Source: Mesorhizobium sp. Z1-4 (lineage in GTDB: Bacteria > Pseudomonadota > Alphaproteobacteria > Rhizobiales > Rhizobiaceae). From it: a DNA stretch of 64,000 bases. Each line of letters begins with the position of its first letter. The first letter of the stretch is position 1. Where the stretch lies: contig NZ_RCIO01000001.1 in NCBI RefSeq assembly GCF_004000235.1, forward strand, positions 496,001 through 560,000, read 5' to 3'. The translations under genes were made by a program, and so were the position numbers. Shown here in pieces: positions 63,541-64,000 of this stretch. A model generated the notes under the pieces. That model saw only the letters and a program-made list of their open reading frames with translations. It was not told the DNA's origin and searched no databases.

Positions 63541-64000
63541 ATGGCAGAAGTATTCCCCAAAGAAAGCATCGACGCCCTGGCCATAGGTGCCTGGATTCTC
63601 GGTACCGGTGGAGGAGGAAGTCCTTATCTCGCGCAACTCAACCTCAAGCACCTTTATGCGCAGGGGAAGCGTTGCCGACTGATCCAGCCTGAAGACTTGG
63701 CCGATGACGACATCGTCGCCGTCGTTTCACAGATGGGAGCACCTTTGGTCGCGCAGGAACGGCTTGTCGACCCAACGTACCTCGCCCGTGCGGTCAGGTT
63801 GATGGAGGAGTACCTTGGCCAACGGTTCGCGGCAATCATGGCTGTCGAGATAGGCGGCGGAAACGCCTTCTCGCCCTTCCTCGCTGCCGCGTTACTGGAC
63901 CTGCCGGTGGTGGATGCCGACGCGATGGGACGCGCCTTTCCCGAGGCGCAGAACACCAGTTTCGCGATCGGCAACCTAAAAATGTATCCGCTAAGCCTTG
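63541..64000 (+). CDS. DUF917 family protein (start only)
   Basis: The first 153 residues are visible; the gene runs off the window. GGAGG is 6 bases before ATG 63541. The sequence has DALAIGAWILGTGGGGSPYL, the glycine-rich start typical of DUF917 (S-methyl-thiohydantoin desulfurase / hydantoinase-related), and VEIGGGNAFSPFLAAALLDL. Family members act on hydantoin-like rings. It is divergent from the AroM-LuxR gene and shares its regulatory motif. Confidence 0.85.
   Translation, partial: MAEVFPKESIDALAIGAWILGTGGGGSPYLAQLNLKHLYAQGKRCRLIQPEDLADDDIVAVVSQMGAPLVAQERLVDPTYLARAVRLMEEYLGQRFAAIMAVEIGGGNAFSPFLAAALLDLPVVDADAMGRAFPEAQNTSFAIGNLKMYPLSL

Noticed and set aside
45900-64000. Search by eye for a second copy of the tRNA-Phe 3' end as the right island border
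   Set aside because: No convincing copy was found; the border may be diverged or beyond the window, so no attachment site is reported.

Overview
The window looks like chromosome of an alphaproteobacterium of the order Hyphomicrobiales (Rhizobiales), most like Phyllobacteriaceae/Mesorhizobium. This rests on the conserved run murA - DUF2948 - hisD - UPF0262 - LMW phosphatase - infA - maf - yacG - tRNA-Phe, on high GC outside one island, and on the general gene repertoire. No sequence search could be run, so the genus is an inference.

Layout. 1-5.9 kb: the end of a glutamine-synthetase-family gene and a PuuB-like oxidase (putrescine-type amine use) separated by a decayed four-helix-bundle gene, then a YCII protein/ECF sigma/SRPBCC cluster and an SLC13 permease. 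6-13.1 kb: an SDR with an MntA/HepT-like pair, an aldehyde dehydrogenase, and the Entner-Doudoroff operon zwf-pgl-edd. 13.3-25 kb: an EAL phosphodiesterase, a VWA protein with four repeats, a DrrAB-type ABC exporter, a TRAP transporter with a GlxA-type regulator, folD and proC. 25-39.7 kb: a Gfo/Idh-type dehydrogenase and a surface-polysaccharide locus (WecG/TagA transferase, GH5 hydrolase, GINT1-like and GT4 proteins, polymerase/ligase, GumC/Wzz protein, JmjC-like protein, flippase, two BioF2-type acetyltransferases). 39.8-45.9 kb: tRNA-Thr and the conserved housekeeping run ending in tRNA-Phe.

45.9-56.7 kb is a genomic island. A P4-type integrase follows tRNA-Phe directly. The cargo is more AT-rich in places and includes a large protein with a C-terminal TIR domain and an upstream HEPN-type R-x4-H motif, a lone VirD4/HerA-like ATPase, an OLD-like ATPase and a serine recombinase. 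Two very short genes belong to one small family and sit next to the recombinase. A leftover C-terminus of a second recombinase lies on the far side of the OLD-like gene, so the OLD-like gene appears to have replaced the body of a second recombinase in a tandem array.

56.7-64 kb carries an unusual catabolic or signalling locus: a complete spermidine/putrescine-type ABC importer, two AroM-family proteins, and a third AroM domain fused to a LuxR-type DNA-binding domain, divergent from a DUF917 (thiohydantoin desulfurase/hydantoinase-like) gene cut by the window end. A 19-bp motif occurs three times, each time in the same orientation relative to the downstream gene and about 45-55 bp before its start. 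I read this as a regulon built around the AroM-LuxR fusion, and consider it and the TIR/HEPN protein the most promising undescribed systems here.
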